NCBI RefSeq assembly: GCF_001995255.1 | Contig: NZ_MUZR01000007.1 | Coordinates: forward strand, 1 to 64,000 | DNA: 64,000 nt | From: Thioalkalivibrio halophilus | Lineage (GTDB): Bacteria; Pseudomonadota; Gammaproteobacteria; Ectothiorhodospirales; Ectothiorhodospiraceae | Direction of reading: 5' to 3' | Part shown: positions 37,301 through 46,984 of the stretch, piece after piece | How the letters are laid out: the number at the start of each line of letters is the position of its first letter | Numbering within the stretch: the stretch's first letter is position 1 | Made by a program: the position numbers and the translations under genes | The notes under the pieces: model-generated | Database searches by the model: none | Seen by the model: only the letters and a program-made list of their open reading frames with translations | What the model was told of the DNA's origin: nothing

Positions 37301-39190
37301 ATGCTGCAAGCAATTCGAGATCGGGCGACCGGCTGGCTCGCCTACGTAATCATCGGCCTGATCGCGGTCCCCTTCGCCCTGTGGGGCGTGGGCGAATACT
37401 TCGGCGGAGCCGGCGACATCGTGGCTGCCGAGGTCGACGGCGTGGACATCGATACCCGGTCCGTGCATCAGGAGGCGCGCGCCCAGCGTGATGAGCTCCG
37501 CCGCATGTTCGGCGGCGAGATCCCGGACGAATTCGACGACGAGGGGATTCGGCTGCAGGCGCTGGAGAGCCTGATTCGCGAGACCCTGTTGCGTCAGGCG
37601 GCTGCTGATCTCGGGTTTACCGCCGCCAGCGAATCCGTGCGCCGCGAGATCCGTGCGATGCCGGTGTTTCAGGAGGGCGGGCAGTTCAGTGCCGAGCGCT
37701 ATTCGCAATTGTTGTCGGCCCAGCGCATCAGCCCCGCGGATTTCGAGGATGACATCGGTCGCTCGCTGGTGATGTCGCAGATCCAGACCGGGATTCGCGA
37801 GTCGGGGCGTTTCGATGAAGCCCTGGTGGACGAGTACGCCGCGCTGCGCAATCAGGTGCGCACGGTGAGCTGGCGGGTGTTCGCGGCGGAAGACTTCGAT
37901 CGCCCCGGCGTGGTGGATGAGGACGCCGTTGAGGCGTACTACGAGGCGAATCCGGACGAGTTCACGACCGAAGAGCGTCTGCGGGTGGAGTATCTTCAGC
38001 TCGATCCGGCATCGCTGGAAGAGGCCGTCGAGCTGAGCGAGGAAGACATCGAGGAGCACTACCGTGCCAACCGGTCGCGTTACGAGGAACCGGAACTGCG
38101 TGATGTCCGGGTCATTCGCCTGGCGGACGAGGATGACGCCGAGGCACGGATTGGCGAGCTGCATCAACGGGTCGAGGACGGCGAAGATTTTGCAGAGCTT
38201 GCCGAGGAATACTCCGAGGACTCCCTGAGCGCGCCGCGGGGCGGACGCATGGGTGAGCTGGCCCGCGGGGATCTGGGATCGTCGACCCTGGAGACGGTGA
38301 TTTTCAGTCTGCCCGAGGGGATGGTGAGCCAGCCGGTGCGGACCGATCAGGGCTGGTACATCATCCAGGTGACTGCGGTCGAGGATGCCCGCGCACAGCC
38401 GCTGGAGCAGGTGCGTGACGACGTGGAATCCGACCTGCGCGACCGGCGTGCCGAGCAGATGCAGATCGATGCGCTGGACGACCTGATGTCGCTGAGTGTC
38501 GAGTTCCCGGAAAGTCTGGAGCCCGCGGCCGAGGCGACCGGGCTGGAGATCCGCACGAGCGACTGGTTCACCCGCAACTTGGGCAGCGGGATCGCGGACT
38601 CGCGTTCCGTGCGCGATGCGGCCTTCGGCGAGCGGGTGCGCGAGCGCGGAGAGAACAGCGATGCGCTGGATCTTGATGATGGCTCGACGATCGTGCTGCG
38701 CGTGGCCGAGCGGGAAGAGGCGGAGCTGCGTCCTCTGGCCGAGGTCGAGGACGAGATTCGGGCCCGGCTGCAGGCCGAAGCGGCCGCCGACGCGGCGCGC
38801 GAAGCCGGCGAGGCCCTGCTGGAAGATCTGCGCGAGGCCGACGACTGGGCGGCCGCCATCGAAGACGAGGGCAGCTGGACGCGCTCGCGCGAGCTGCGCC
38901 GGGATACCCGCGACGGTGACGTGCCGGACGGCCTGGTGGCACCGGTGTTCCGTCTGGCCGCAGCCGAGGAGGACGCACCGCGGCTGGCGGGCCTGACGCT
39001 GTCCGGTGGTGACTTTGCCGTGGTGGCCCTGGAGGCGGTGCAGGCCGGGGGCATGCAGGAGGACCCGGCTCTGCGCCAGCAGGCCCGCGATCAGCTGCGC
39101 AACGCCTACGGCGGTGCCGAGATGCGTGCCTATCTGGCGTGGCTGGAGGCCGAGGCGGATATTCAGCGGTATCCGGAGAACCTGGAGTAG
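37301..39190 (+). CDS. ppiD: Periplasmic folding chaperone PpiD (SurA/parvulin family)
   Basis: 629 residues. One N-terminal membrane helix (about 12-32, Leu-Ala-Tyr-Val-Ile-Ile-Gly-Leu) anchors it in the inner membrane. A SurA-N-like helical domain follows, then a parvulin domain (about 265-365) with Tyr-Ser-Glu-Asp-Ser-Leu-Ser-Ala-Pro-Arg-Gly-Gly and Gly-Trp-Tyr-Ile-Ile-Gln-Val, then a second non-catalytic unit. It helps proteins leaving the Sec translocon; E. coli PpiD has little isomerase activity. The protein is very acidic. Confidence 0.94.
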   Translation: MLQAIRDRATGWLAYVIIGLIAVPFALWGVGEYFGGAGDIVAAEVDGVDIDTRSVHQEARAQRDELRRMFGGEIPDEFDDEGIRLQALESLIRETLLRQAAADLGFTAASESVRREIRAMPVFQEGGQFSAERYSQLLSAQRISPADFEDDIGRSLVMSQIQTGIRESGRFDEALVDEYAALRNQVRTVSWRVFAAEDFDRPGVVDEDAVEAYYEANPDEFTTEERLRVEYLQLDPASLEEAVELSEEDIEEHYRANRSRYEEPELRDVRVIRLADEDDAEARIGELHQRVEDGEDFAELAEEYSEDSLSAPRGGRMGELARGDLGSSTLETVIFSLPEGMVSQPVRTDQGWYIIQVTAVEDARAQPLEQVRDDVESDLRDRRAEQMQIDALDDLMSLSVEFPESLEPAAEATGLEIRTSDWFTRNLGSGIADSRSVRDAAFGERVRERGENSDALDLDDGSTIVLRVAEREEAELRPLAEVEDEIRARLQAEAAADAAREAGEALLEDLREADDWAAAIEDEGSWTRSRELRRDTRDGDVPDGLVAPVFRLAAAEEDAPRLAGLTLSGGDFAVVALEAVQAGGMQEDPALRQQARDQLRNAYGGAEMRAYLAWLEAEADIQRYPENLE

Positions 39191-39238
39191 AGGAAGCAGG
39201 GAAAGAGTCGGGCGGCGGCAGGTCGCCCGCTCGCGGAC

Positions 39239-39276
39239 AAAAAAGGCCCGGCCAGTCATCTGGCCGGGCCTTTTTT
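39239..39276. terminator. Bidirectional terminator between ppiD and fabI
   Basis: A perfect ten-base-pair stem (39245-39254 with 39261-39270) is flanked by AAAAAA before and TTTTTT after, so it can stop transcripts of the convergent ppiD and fabI genes. Confidence 0.92.
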
Positions 39277-39318
39277 CGGGTTCCGAACGAAACGGCTGGC
39301 AGGCCGCCCGTGCGTGGC

Positions 39319-40119
39319 CTAGCTGTCGAGGCCGATCTCGTGCTGGCCGAGGCCGACGGTGTTGTAGCCGGAGTCGACGTACATCACCTCGCCGGTGATT
39401 CCGGAGGCCAGGTCGGAGCACAGGAACGCCCCGGCATTGCCAACCTGATCAATGGTGACGTTGCGCCGCAGCGGGGCGTTGCTCTCGACATGGTCGAGGA
39501 TGCGCTTGAAATCCCCGATCCCGGATGCCGCGAGGGTGCGGATGGGGCCGGCGGAGACGGCGTTCACGCGGGTGCCCTCCGGACCGAGGGTGTAGGCCAG
39601 ATAGCGGACATTCGCTTCGAGGCTCGCCTTCGCCAGACCCATCACGTTGTAGTTGGGCATGGATCGCTGGGCGCCCAGGTAGCTGAGCGTCAGGATGGAG
39701 GCATCGCGATCCTTCATCATCGCGCGTCCGGCCTTGGCGAAGGCCGCCAGCGAGTAGGAGCTGACATCATGCGCGGTGCGAAAGCCGTCGCGCGTCATGT
39801 TGTCGAGGAAATCGCCGTCCAGTTCCTCCTTGGGCGCATAGGCCACGGAGTGAACCAGAATGTCGACGCCGTCCCAGTAGTCGTCCAGGTGTTCGAAGAC
39901 CTGTTCGATCTCTTCGTCACTCTCGACGTTGCAGGGGATCAGGATGTCCGAGTCGAAATCGGCGACCAGTTTTTCCACGCGGTCGCGCATCCGTTCGTTC
40001 TGATAGGTGAAGGCCAGCTCCGCGCCCTCCCGGTGCAGCGCCGCGGCGATGCCATAGGCGATGGAACGGTTGCTGGCGACCCCGACGACCAGGGCGCGCT
40101 TGCCGGTGAGAAAGCCCAT
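39319..40119 (-). CDS. fabI: Enoyl-[acyl-carrier-protein] reductase (NADH), FabI type
   Basis: 266 residues. It catalyses the last step of each fatty-acid elongation round. The variant SDR nucleotide motif [11 protein letters not shown] is near 12-22. The catalytic pair Tyr-x6-Lys appears in Tyr-Asn-Val-Met-Gly-Leu-Ala-Lys (about 156-163), with the extra conserved Tyr at Ser-Tyr-Leu-Gly-Ala. The ATG at 40119 has a strong AAGGAGAG site. FabI is the triclosan target, and gene order next to ppiD matches Pseudomonas. Confidence 0.96.
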   Translation of the reverse strand: MGFLTGKRALVVGVASNRSIAYGIAAALHREGAELAFTYQNERMRDRVEKLVADFDSDILIPCNVESDEEIEQVFEHLDDYWDGVDILVHSVAYAPKEELDGDFLDNMTRDGFRTAHDVSSYSLAAFAKAGRAMMKDRDASILTLSYLGAQRSMPNYNVMGLAKASLEANVRYLAYTLGPEGTRVNAVSAGPIRTLAASGIGDFKRILDHVESNAPLRRNVTIDQVGNAGAFLCSDLASGITGEVMYVDSGYNTVGLGQHEIGLDS

Positions 40120-40207
40120 GAAACTCTCCTTGCTGGTTTGATGCGATTGGCGTCGCGGACGCGTGTTTCCGGGATCATACCGATGTGCCCCGGGTCGGGC
40201 CAGCGCG

Positions 40208-41803
40208 TCAGGTGTCCGCGCGGGCCACGGTCGCGTCATCGTCGCGCTCGATGTGCAGGACCAGGGTCTCGCCGGCGCGGATGCGGTCGCCGTTAAGGCC
40301 GTTCCAGCGCCGCACGTCGTCCACCGAGACCTCGAAGCGCCGGGCGATGCCGGACAGCGAATCCCCCGGGCGGACCTCGTACTGCACCGTGCCTTCATCG
40401 CCGTGTGCCGCCGCGACCTGGAGTACATCCCCGGGCTGCAGGGTGGTGTCGCGCCCGAGGTCGTTGACCCGGCGCAGTTCGCTCAGGCTCATGCCGGTGG
40501 ACTGGCTGATGGTCCAGAGGCTGTCGCCGCGGCGGACTTCGTATTCCGTCAGTGAATCCGCATCGCCGGCCTCGGCGACGGCGGTGGTGGCCCCGGCGTC
40601 GTCCCCGCCCACTGGCAGGCGCAGGGTCTGGCCCGCGCGAATCAGGTCGCCATTGAGATCGTTCATCTGCCGTACGACCGCGACCTCGGTGCCGGCGTCG
40701 CGTGCGATACGGCCGAGGTTGTCGCCCGCGCGCACGGTGTATTCGCGGAAACGCAGCAGCGGATCGTCGCCGTGTTCCGCCAGCGCGGTTTCCAGACGGT
40801 CCGCGGCTTCGGCCGGCACGAACAGGTGCCGCGCATGTTCGGGATGCGTGGCGTGCCGGTGGTAGCCGGGGTTCAGGCGTTCCAGCTCGGCGCGGTCCAG
40901 CTCGGCCATGTCCGCGACCAGGGCCAGATCCGCCTGGCGTTCCGGGCGGATGATCTCGAGTGCCGGTTCGTTGGCCACGGGGGTCAGGGTCACGCCGTGT
41001 TCATCCGGGGCGCGGAACAGCTCGCGCAGGGCCAGCAGGCGGGGAACGTAGGCATGCGGTTCGGCCGGCAGGTCGAGGCTCCAGTAGTCGGTGTCGCGGC
41101 CCTGCGCGGCATTGGCATCCATCGCCCGGCGGACGTTCCCCTGGCCCCAGTTGTAGGCGGCCAGGGCGAGGTACCAGTCGTCGAAGCGGGAATGCAGGTA
41201 TTCGAGATAGTCGAGTGCCGCCAGGGTCGACTGGTAGACGTCGCGCCGGCCGTCGTACCAGTCGTCGCGGTGCAGGTCGAAATGATCCCCGGTGGACGGT
41301 ATGAACTGCCAGATCCCGGCGGCACGTCCACTGGAGGTGGCTTCCGGGGCATAGCCGCTCTCCACGATGGGAAGCAGCAGGAGTTCCGCCGGCATGTCGC
41401 GAGCCTCGAGCTCCGACAGGATAAAATAGGCGAAGGGTTCGGCCCGCCGCGTGGAGAGTTCGATGATCCGCGGCTGATCGCGATAATGGTCGAGATAACG
41501 CTGGACGCGATCGTGGTCGAGTTCGTCGCTGAAACCGTAGTTCAGTCGGGCACGTTCCCACAGGTCGTCGGTTTCGGCAGCACGCTTTTCCGCCTTTTCG
41601 GCCTGGCGCTGCATGGCGGATTCGACGTCTTCGGTGTCGTAGGTGCGCGCCTGTGGCGTACGCGCCTCGGCCGGACTCCCGGTACCGGTGTCGGCGGTAT
41701 CCAGTGACCGCTCGCGGTCGTGTAGGCTACAACCGGAGAACAGGGCCACGGTAACGGCGAGGGCCAGCGGGCGAACGGGGACAGCGGGGCATCGAAGTTT
41801 CAT
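40208..41803 (-). CDS. mltD: Membrane-bound lytic murein transglycosylase D with LysM domains
   Basis: 531 residues. The signal peptide ends in a lipobox Phe-Ser-Gly-Cys near 21-24. The SLT domain has the catalytic Glu in Leu-Pro-Ile-Val-Glu-Ser-Gly-Tyr and the Gly-Ile-Trp-Gln-Phe-Ile-Pro motif. Three LysM repeats follow (each with Tyr-x-Val-Arg-x-Gly-Asp-[Asn/Ser]-Leu and Arg-x-x-Asn-x-Leu-x-Gly-Asp) at about 365-415, 430-475 and 480-525. It cuts peptidoglycan glycan strands. ATG at 41803 gives the lipoprotein signal; an upstream codon would lengthen it. Confidence 0.94.
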   Translation of the reverse strand: MKLRCPAVPVRPLALAVTVALFSGCSLHDRERSLDTADTGTGSPAEARTPQARTYDTEDVESAMQRQAEKAEKRAAETDDLWERARLNYGFSDELDHDRVQRYLDHYRDQPRIIELSTRRAEPFAYFILSELEARDMPAELLLLPIVESGYAPEATSSGRAAGIWQFIPSTGDHFDLHRDDWYDGRRDVYQSTLAALDYLEYLHSRFDDWYLALAAYNWGQGNVRRAMDANAAQGRDTDYWSLDLPAEPHAYVPRLLALRELFRAPDEHGVTLTPVANEPALEIIRPERQADLALVADMAELDRAELERLNPGYHRHATHPEHARHLFVPAEAADRLETALAEHGDDPLLRFREYTVRAGDNLGRIARDAGTEVAVVRQMNDLNGDLIRAGQTLRLPVGGDDAGATTAVAEAGDADSLTEYEVRRGDSLWTISQSTGMSLSELRRVNDLGRDTTLQPGDVLQVAAAHGDEGTVQYEVRPGDSLSGIARRFEVSVDDVRRWNGLNGDRIRAGETLVLHIERDDDATVARADT

Positions 41804-42569
41804 GGGGACGAAGGATAAACCAGCCAACCCGGAGCACCAAGCACGCGCACGCGATTGCCTCGCCCGGTGGTATGCCCAGCCTCAGGGCCAGCGGGTGCGC
41901 GCGCGCCTGCTGGACCGCATGCGCCGCCACGCGACCGGGAGCCCGCTGAACGTCGCGGTGGAGCTGGCGCCGGCGCCGTTGATGGATCCCGACGCCCCGG
42001 ATCAGGCACGGGTGCTGCGCGTGGCGGATCCGGGGGCGCAGGTCCGGATCGATCCGGAGGCCTGGGCGCTGGAATCCGCCGGGGCACGGATCATCGTGCT
42101 GGGCCATCCCTGCAGCTGGAGTCCGGAGCCGCAGGTGGTGGTCAACGAGGCTGCCCGGGTGCTGGAGCCCGAGGGGCATCTGTTCATGCTGGAGGCCAAC
42201 CGGCTGCACGGCGATCCGGAGGCGGGCCTCTGGCCGTCCCCACTGCCCGAGGGGCTGCGCAGCGTGCGCTACCGCGGGATGCTGGCGGCCGCCGGCCTGG
42301 AGGTGCTGGAGCAGTGGAATCTCAGCGTGCTGCCGCCCGGCCTGTCGGTGGCCTGGCAGCGCCGGCTGGCACGACTGGACCGCTGGGCCCTGCGTGGACT
42401 TCCCCCGCTGGCCGGGGTCATCCTGACCATCGCGCACAAGCGGGTGGAGGAGCCCCTGCGGCCGGCACGTGCGCTGCGCTTCGCGCCGCCGACGGGTGCT
42501 CCCGGCGTGGCCGTTTCGCGCGTATCATGCGCCGGCGAACGCGGCCGAACGAGGGACGGCAATGAGTGA
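41802..42569 (+). CDS. YafS-like SAM-dependent methyltransferase homologue
   Basis: 255 residues. Position between mltD (divergent) and rnhA-dnaQ matches E. coli yafS, a class I methyltransferase-like protein. A late fold segment is visible ([13 protein letters not shown], the typical post-motif), but the glycine-rich SAM-binding motif I is not recognisable in the Asn-Val-Ala-Val-Glu-Leu-Ala region, so activity is doubtful. The start codon shares CATG with the divergent mltD start. Confidence 0.75.
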   Translation: MGTKDKPANPEHQARARDCLARWYAQPQGQRVRARLLDRMRRHATGSPLNVAVELAPAPLMDPDAPDQARVLRVADPGAQVRIDPEAWALESAGARIIVLGHPCSWSPEPQVVVNEAARVLEPEGHLFMLEANRLHGDPEAGLWPSPLPEGLRSVRYRGMLAAAGLEVLEQWNLSVLPPGLSVAWQRRLARLDRWALRGLPPLAGVILTIAHKRVEEPLRPARALRFAPPTGAPGVAVSRVSCAGERGRTRDGNE

Positions 42570-43023
42570 CGACGACGAGCAGGTGTACATCTATACCGAC
42601 GGCGCCTGCCGCGGCAACCCCGGTCCCGGCGGCTGGGGGGCGGTGCTGCGCTACCGCGGGCACGAGCGCGAGCTGTACGGCAGCGAGGCCGAGACCACCA
42701 ACAACCGCATGGAGCTGACCGCGGCCATCCGGGCGCTGGAGACCCTGCAGCGGCCCTGCCGGGTGGAGCTGGTCACCGATTCCAAGTACGTGAAGCAGGG
42801 CGTGACCGAATGGCTGCCCGGCTGGAAACGGCGCAACTGGCGCTCGGCCAGCGGCCAGCCGGTGAAGAACCGGGATCTTTGGGAGGCCCTGGATGCCGAG
42901 GCGGCGCGCCATTCGATCGAGTGGTACTGGGTCCGCGGCCACAGCGGGCACCCGGAGAACGAACGCGCCGACGAGCTGGCGAATGCCGGCATCGATGAAC
43001 TCCTGAGCGGGGCGGCCAGCTGA
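42562..43023 (+). CDS. rnhA: Ribonuclease HI
   Basis: 153 residues (E. coli 155). It removes RNA from RNA-DNA hybrids. The catalytic acids are seen: Asp in [11 protein letters not shown], Glu in Asn-Arg-Met-Glu-Leu-Thr, Asp in Thr-Asp-Ser-Lys-Tyr-Val and Asp in Asn-Glu-Arg-Ala-Asp, with the mobile His in Gly-His-Ser-Gly-His. The basic handle Trp-Lys-Arg-Arg-Asn-Trp is present. It overlaps the preceding gene by eight bases. Confidence 0.97.
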   Translation: MSDDDEQVYIYTDGACRGNPGPGGWGAVLRYRGHERELYGSEAETTNNRMELTAAIRALETLQRPCRVELVTDSKYVKQGVTEWLPGWKRRNWRSASGQPVKNRDLWEALDAEAARHSIEWYWVRGHSGHPENERADELANAGIDELLSGAAS

Positions 43024-43060
43024 GCCATCCGCGGGACGACCGAACCGAAGGGAACGCAAC

Positions 43061-43777
43061 ATGCGCCAGATCGTGCTGGACACCGAGACCACCGGCCTGG
43101 AACCGGCGGACGGGCACCGCATCATCGAGATCGGCTGTCTGGAGGTGGACAATCGCCGGCCGACCGGCCGGGTGTGGCATCACTATATCCAGCCGGACCG
43201 GGAGATCGACGCCGGTGCGGTGGCGGTGCACGGGATCGACAACGAGTTTCTCGCGGACAAGCCGCGTTTCGCCGATCTGGCCGGGGAATTCGTGGAGTTC
43301 GTGCGCGGGGCGGAACTGGTGATTCACAACGCCCCGTTCGACATCGGCTTCCTCGATCACGAGCTGGCGCTGCTGGGCGAGCAGGCGCCGGCGGGCTCCA
43401 TCGGCGAGATCTGCGGGGTGCTGGATTCGCTGGTGCTGGCGCGGCGCATGCATCCGGGCAGCCGCAATTCGCTGGACGCGCTGTGCAAGCGCTACGGGGT
43501 GGATGCCTCGGACCGGACGCTGCACGGCGCGCTGCTGGACGCGGAGCTGCTCGCCGATGTCTACCTGGCGATGACCGGCGGGCAGGTGAGCCTGACCCTG
43601 GACAGCGACAGCGAGCAGGATGCGGGGGATCAGGCGCCGGCGCGGGCGCGGCGGTCGGGGCAGCCCCTGCCGGTCGTGGAGCCGTCGGCGGAGGAGGCGG
43701 CCGCCCATGCCGAGCTGCTGGCGGTGCTGGACGAGGCGGCCGGGGGTGCCTGCCGCTGGCGCGCGGCCCGCGAGTGA
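43061..43777 (+). CDS. dnaQ: DNA polymerase III epsilon subunit (proofreading exonuclease)
   Basis: 238 residues. Exo I Leu-Asp-Thr-Glu-Thr-Thr-Gly, Exo II His-Asn-Ala-Pro-Phe-Asp-Ile-Gly-Phe and Exo III His-Gly-Ala-Leu-Leu-Asp-Ala-Glu (the DEDDh class) are all present in the first 175 residues. The C-terminal tail that binds the alpha subunit is rich in Glu and Ala. The rnhA-dnaQ order is conserved, but in E. coli the two genes diverge, whereas here they are in tandem. Confidence 0.96.
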   Translation: MRQIVLDTETTGLEPADGHRIIEIGCLEVDNRRPTGRVWHHYIQPDREIDAGAVAVHGIDNEFLADKPRFADLAGEFVEFVRGAELVIHNAPFDIGFLDHELALLGEQAPAGSIGEICGVLDSLVLARRMHPGSRNSLDALCKRYGVDASDRTLHGALLDAELLADVYLAMTGGQVSLTLDSDSEQDAGDQAPARARRSGQPLPVVEPSAEEAAAHAELLAVLDEAAGGACRWRAARE

Positions 43778-43784
43778 GGCCGCG

Positions 43785-44264
43785 TCAGCCGTTCTTCATG
43801 ATGCGCGCGCGTTCGCGCTGCCAGTCCTTTTCCTTCTTGTCGGCGCGCTTGTCGTAGGACTTTTTGCCCTTGGCCAGGCCGATCTCCACTTTGGCCCGAC
43901 CGCGTTTCCAGTACAGGGCCAGCGGGACCAGGGTGAAGCCGCGGCGTTCCACCGCACCGATCAGTCGGTTGATCTCGGAGCGGTGCAGCAGGAGCTTGCG
44001 CGTGCGGCTCGGATCCGGATTGATGTGCGTGGAGGCGGTGGGCAACGGGGTGAAATGGGCGCCGAACAGGTATGCCTCGCCGTTGCGCAGCAGGACATAG
44101 GCCTCGCTGATCTGTGCGCGGCCGGCCCGCAGCGACTTGACCTCCCAGCCCTCGAGGGCCAGCCCGGCTTCCAGCCGGTCCTCGATGTGGTAGTCGTGAC
44201 GCGCGCGGCGGTTGAGCGCGATGGTACTGGAGCCGTCCCCGGCGGTTTTCTTCTTCTTGCCCAT
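43785..44264 (-). CDS. smpB: SsrA-binding protein
   Basis: 159 residues. It carries tmRNA to stalled ribosomes. OB-fold signatures are Asn-Arg-Arg-Ala-Arg-His-Asp-Tyr, [10 protein letters not shown] and His-Arg-Ser-Glu-Ile; the basic tail has Asp-Lys-Arg near 140 and ends Arg-Ala-Arg-Ile-Met-Lys-Asn-Gly. The ATG at 44264 follows the family; no tmRNA gene was seen nearby. Confidence 0.96.
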   Translation of the reverse strand: MGKKKKTAGDGSSTIALNRRARHDYHIEDRLEAGLALEGWEVKSLRAGRAQISEAYVLLRNGEAYLFGAHFTPLPTASTHINPDPSRTRKLLLHRSEINRLIGAVERRGFTLVPLALYWKRGRAKVEIGLAKGKKSYDKRADKKEKDWQRERARIMKNG

Positions 44265-44374
44265 GGGGGCGGAGTGTACTCCAGGCGTCAACGTCGGGCA
44301 TCCATGGACCGGCACTCAGTTGAGTGCCGGCCGGCCTTGGCTCACAATCCACGGGCAAAAACACGGAGATCCGC

Positions 44375-45733
44375 ATGCCACCCACCGCATCGATCCATGG
44401 TCAATGGACCACCCGTCTGGCCTTCATCCTCGCGGCGACGGGCTCGGCCGTCGGGCTCGGGAATATCTGGCGTTTCCCCTACATCGCCGGCGAGAACGGC
44501 GGTGGCGCCTTCGTGCTGGTGTATCTGGGCTGCATATTGCTCATTGGCCTGCCGGTGATGATCGCCGAGATCATGCTGGGCCGTCGCGGGCGGCAGTCGC
44601 CGATCAACACCATGACCAGCCTGTCGCGCGAGGAAGGGGTGTCGGCCGGCTGGTCGTCCATCGGCTGGATCGGCGTGGTGACCGGTTTCCTGATCCTGTC
44701 GTTCTACTCGGTGGTCGCGGGCTGGGCCCTGTCGTACATCTTCAAGAGCGGGGCGGGCGGCTTTGTCGGCCTGGACGCCGGGGGCTCCGAGGCGATGTTC
44801 GACGGCATGCTGGCATCGCCCGAGGCGCTGCTGGCCTGGCACACCATCTTCATGGTGATGGTGGGCATTGTGGTCGCGCGCGGGGTGCAGTCGGGGCTGG
44901 AGAAGGCCGTGACCATCCTCATGCCGCTGCTGTTCGTGATGCTGCTGGTGATGGTCGGCTACGCGGTGGTGCAGGGCAACTTCGCCGAGGGCCTGGCGTT
45001 CATGCTGGCGCCGGACTTCTCCGAGCTGTCGGCCAACGCGGTGCTGCTGGCCATGGGGCAGGCCTTCTTCACCCTGAGCCTGGGCATGGGGGCGATCATG
45101 ATCTACGGCAGCTATCTGCAGAGCGACGCCTCCATCCCGCGCACCGCCGGGGTGGTCGTGGGGGCGGATACCCTGGTCGCGATCGTGGCCGGGCTGGCGA
45201 TCTTCCCGATCGTGCTGGGCGCCGGACTGTCGCCGGGCGAGGGGCCGGGGCTGATCTTCGTGACCCTGCCGCTGGCCTTCGGCGAGATGCCCGGCGGGCT
45301 GATCTTCGGCACGGTGTTCTTCATTCTCTTGAGCTTCGCGGCCTGGACCTCGGCGATCTCGATCGCCGAGCCGGCCGTGGCCTGGCTGGTGGAAACCGTG
45401 GGCATGACGCGGGTGGCCGCGACCACGGTGCTGGCGATCGCGGCATGGACTCTGGGGCTCGCCGCGCTGCTGTCGCTCAACGTCTGGTCGGACTACACCC
45501 TGTTCGACATGGGCGTACTCGATTTCCTCGACTACCTGACCGCGAACATCCTGCTGCCGCTGGGCGGATTCCTGATTGCCGTGTTCGCCGGCTGGCGCAT
45601 GACTCGCGGGTCGGTGAGTGCGGAGCTGGCGATGCGCTCCCCGGCGCTGTTCGGGCTGTGGTACTTCCTGGTGCGTTTCGTCGCGCCGGTCGCGATCCTG
45701 CTGGTGTTCCTGCGTGCGGTGGAGCTGATCTGA
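44375..45733 (+). CDS. Sodium-dependent transporter, NSS (SNF) family
   Basis: 452 residues, about 11 to 12 membrane helices. TM1 has the unwound-helix motif Gly-Ser-Ala-Val-Gly-Leu-Gly-Asn-Ile-Trp-Arg-Phe-Pro-Tyr of LeuT-type symporters, and TM2 follows with Gly-Gly-Gly-Ala-Phe. The usual substrates are amino acids or related amines, driven by sodium, which would suit a saline or soda habitat; the exact substrate is not readable. CGGAG precedes the ATG at 44375. It is followed without a gap by ratA. Confidence 0.9.
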   Translation: MPPTASIHGQWTTRLAFILAATGSAVGLGNIWRFPYIAGENGGGAFVLVYLGCILLIGLPVMIAEIMLGRRGRQSPINTMTSLSREEGVSAGWSSIGWIGVVTGFLILSFYSVVAGWALSYIFKSGAGGFVGLDAGGSEAMFDGMLASPEALLAWHTIFMVMVGIVVARGVQSGLEKAVTILMPLLFVMLLVMVGYAVVQGNFAEGLAFMLAPDFSELSANAVLLAMGQAFFTLSLGMGAIMIYGSYLQSDASIPRTAGVVVGADTLVAIVAGLAIFPIVLGAGLSPGEGPGLIFVTLPLAFGEMPGGLIFGTVFFILLSFAAWTSAISIAEPAVAWLVETVGMTRVAATTVLAIAAWTLGLAALLSLNVWSDYTLFDMGVLDFLDYLTANILLPLGGFLIAVFAGWRMTRGSVSAELAMRSPALFGLWYFLVRFVAPVAILLVFLRAVELI

Positions 45734-46173
45734 TGGGCTCGAAGATCCAGCGTTCGGCCGACGTACCGCATTCGCGCGAACAGATGTTCGACCTGGTGGA
45801 CGACATCGACGCCTACCCGGAATTCCTGCCGGGCTGTCGCAGCGCGTCCGCACGCAACCGGACCGAGACCCAGGTGGAGGGCACCATCGAGCTTGCCAAG
45901 GGGGCGCTGCACAAGTCCTTCACCACCCGCAACACGCTGCGGCGGCCGGAGTCCATCGACATCCGTCTGGTGAAGGGGCCGTTCCAGCGCCTGCACGGTA
46001 CCTGGCGCTTCACCGAGCTGGAGGGCGGCGGCACGCGTATCTCGCTGGAGCTGGAATTCGAGTTCGCCAGCCGGCTGATGTCGTTCGCCATCGGACCGGT
46101 GTTCCACCAGATCGCCAACTCCCTGGTGGACGCCTTCGTCCGTCGCGCGCAGGAGGTGCACGGGAATGGCTGA
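45733..46173 (+). CDS. ratA: RatA/COQ10-like START-domain protein (SRPBCC)
   Basis: 146 residues. The family pattern is clear: Met-Phe-Asp-Leu-Val-Asp-Asp-Ile-Asp-Ala-Tyr-Pro-Glu-Phe-Leu-Pro-Gly-Cys and a C-terminal helix Phe-His-Gln-Ile-Ala-Asn-Ser-Leu-Val-Asp-Ala-Phe. E. coli RatA was reported to block 70S ribosome formation, but mitochondrial homologues bind coenzyme Q, and the latter function is the more widely accepted. The ATG overlaps the transporter stop (TGATG). Confidence 0.9.
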   Translation: MGSKIQRSADVPHSREQMFDLVDDIDAYPEFLPGCRSASARNRTETQVEGTIELAKGALHKSFTTRNTLRRPESIDIRLVKGPFQRLHGTWRFTELEGGGTRISLELEFEFASRLMSFAIGPVFHQIANSLVDAFVRRAQEVHGNG

Positions 46174-46495
46174 GGCAGACGATGGCGGCGAGGGGCCGAT
46201 GACGGTCGAGGTCGCCTATGCGCGGCCCGACCGTCAGGTGATCCTTGCGCTGGAGGTCTCGCCCGGAACGACCGTGGAGCAGGCGCTGCGCCAGTCCGAG
46301 ATCGACCGGCAATTTCCGGAGATCGATCTGGACAATGCGAAGGTCGGCATCTTCGGCAAGATTACCCGCCGCGATACCGTGCTGCGGCCGCGCGACCGGG
46401 TGGAGGTCTATCGGCCGCTGATCGCGGATCCGAAGGAGGTCCGGCGCCAGCGCGCCGGCAAGGGCAAGACGAAAGAAAAGGGCGGGGAGGCGTGA
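46166..46495 (+). CDS. ratB: RatB / RnfH family ubiquitin-like protein
   Basis: 109 residues with a beta-grasp fold: Thr-Val-Glu-Val-Ala-Tyr-Ala-Arg-Pro-Asp-Arg-Gln start, Ile-Gly-Ile-Phe-Gly-Lys type middle (Val-Gly-Ile-Phe-Gly-Lys) and Arg-Val-Glu-Val-Tyr-Arg-Pro-Leu, all family signatures. A Lys-rich tail ends the protein. It overlaps ratA by eight bases. Function is not established. Confidence 0.9.
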   Translation: MAEADDGGEGPMTVEVAYARPDRQVILALEVSPGTTVEQALRQSEIDRQFPEIDLDNAKVGIFGKITRRDTVLRPRDRVEVYRPLIADPKEVRRQRAGKGKTKEKGGEA

Positions 46496-46523
46496 CCCCG
46501 GTGACGCAGCTCGCTCGTCTCCC

Positions 46524-46883
46524 TCAGTCGTCCATGTCCACCGGGTGGTCCTCCAGGGCGACCGGCTGCGGCACGTCGGAGTCGATGTAGGCGACCACGC
46601 CGTCCTGGAAATACACGCTCACGCGCTGGCGTTCGGTGGGGCCGATCCCCGGACGCCGATAATAGACGTAATCCCAGCGGTCCTCGCTCTTGAAGGCCGC
46701 GTCCAGTTGCGGCGTCCCCAGCAGGAAACGCACCTGGCCGGGCGTCATGCCGGGCTGGACGCGCGCGACGTCGGTGGCGTCGATCACGTTGCCCTGCTGC
46801 ACGTCGAGACGGAACTGGTTAAAGCCACTGCACGCGGTAAGCGTGCTTGCGGCGACCGCGATAGTAATGAGAATCTTGTACAT
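46524..46883 (-). CDS. bamE: Outer-membrane assembly lipoprotein BamE
   Basis: 119 residues. A lipobox Leu-Thr-Ala-Cys ends a short signal. The BamE core is visible: Gln-Gly-Asn-Val-Ile-Asp, Val-Gln-Pro-Gly-Met-Thr-Pro-Gly-Gln-Val-Arg-Phe-Leu-Leu-Gly-Thr-Pro and Trp-Asp-Tyr-Val-Tyr-Tyr. It supports BamA in folding outer-membrane beta barrels. Start at 46883 puts the signal peptide at the N-terminus; upstream in-frame codons belong to the shared intergenic region with fur. The divergent bamE-fur pair is conserved. Confidence 0.94.
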   Translation of the reverse strand: MYKILITIAVAASTLTACSGFNQFRLDVQQGNVIDATDVARVQPGMTPGQVRFLLGTPQLDAAFKSEDRWDYVYYRRPGIGPTERQRVSVYFQDGVVAYIDSDVPQPVALEDHPVDMDD

Positions 46884-46984
46884 CAAGCGCGCGGGACCTT
46901 GAACGAGTCTGGAAACGCGCATGGTACACCAAAGCATCCGGTGGCTCTCAATGCCCGGAGCCCGACGCGATGCAGGGATCGTGC

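Noticed and set aside
46884-46984. Fur box in the bamE-fur gap
   Set aside because: I looked for a GATAATGATwATCATTATC-like site and saw none that is convincing in this short GC-rich gap.
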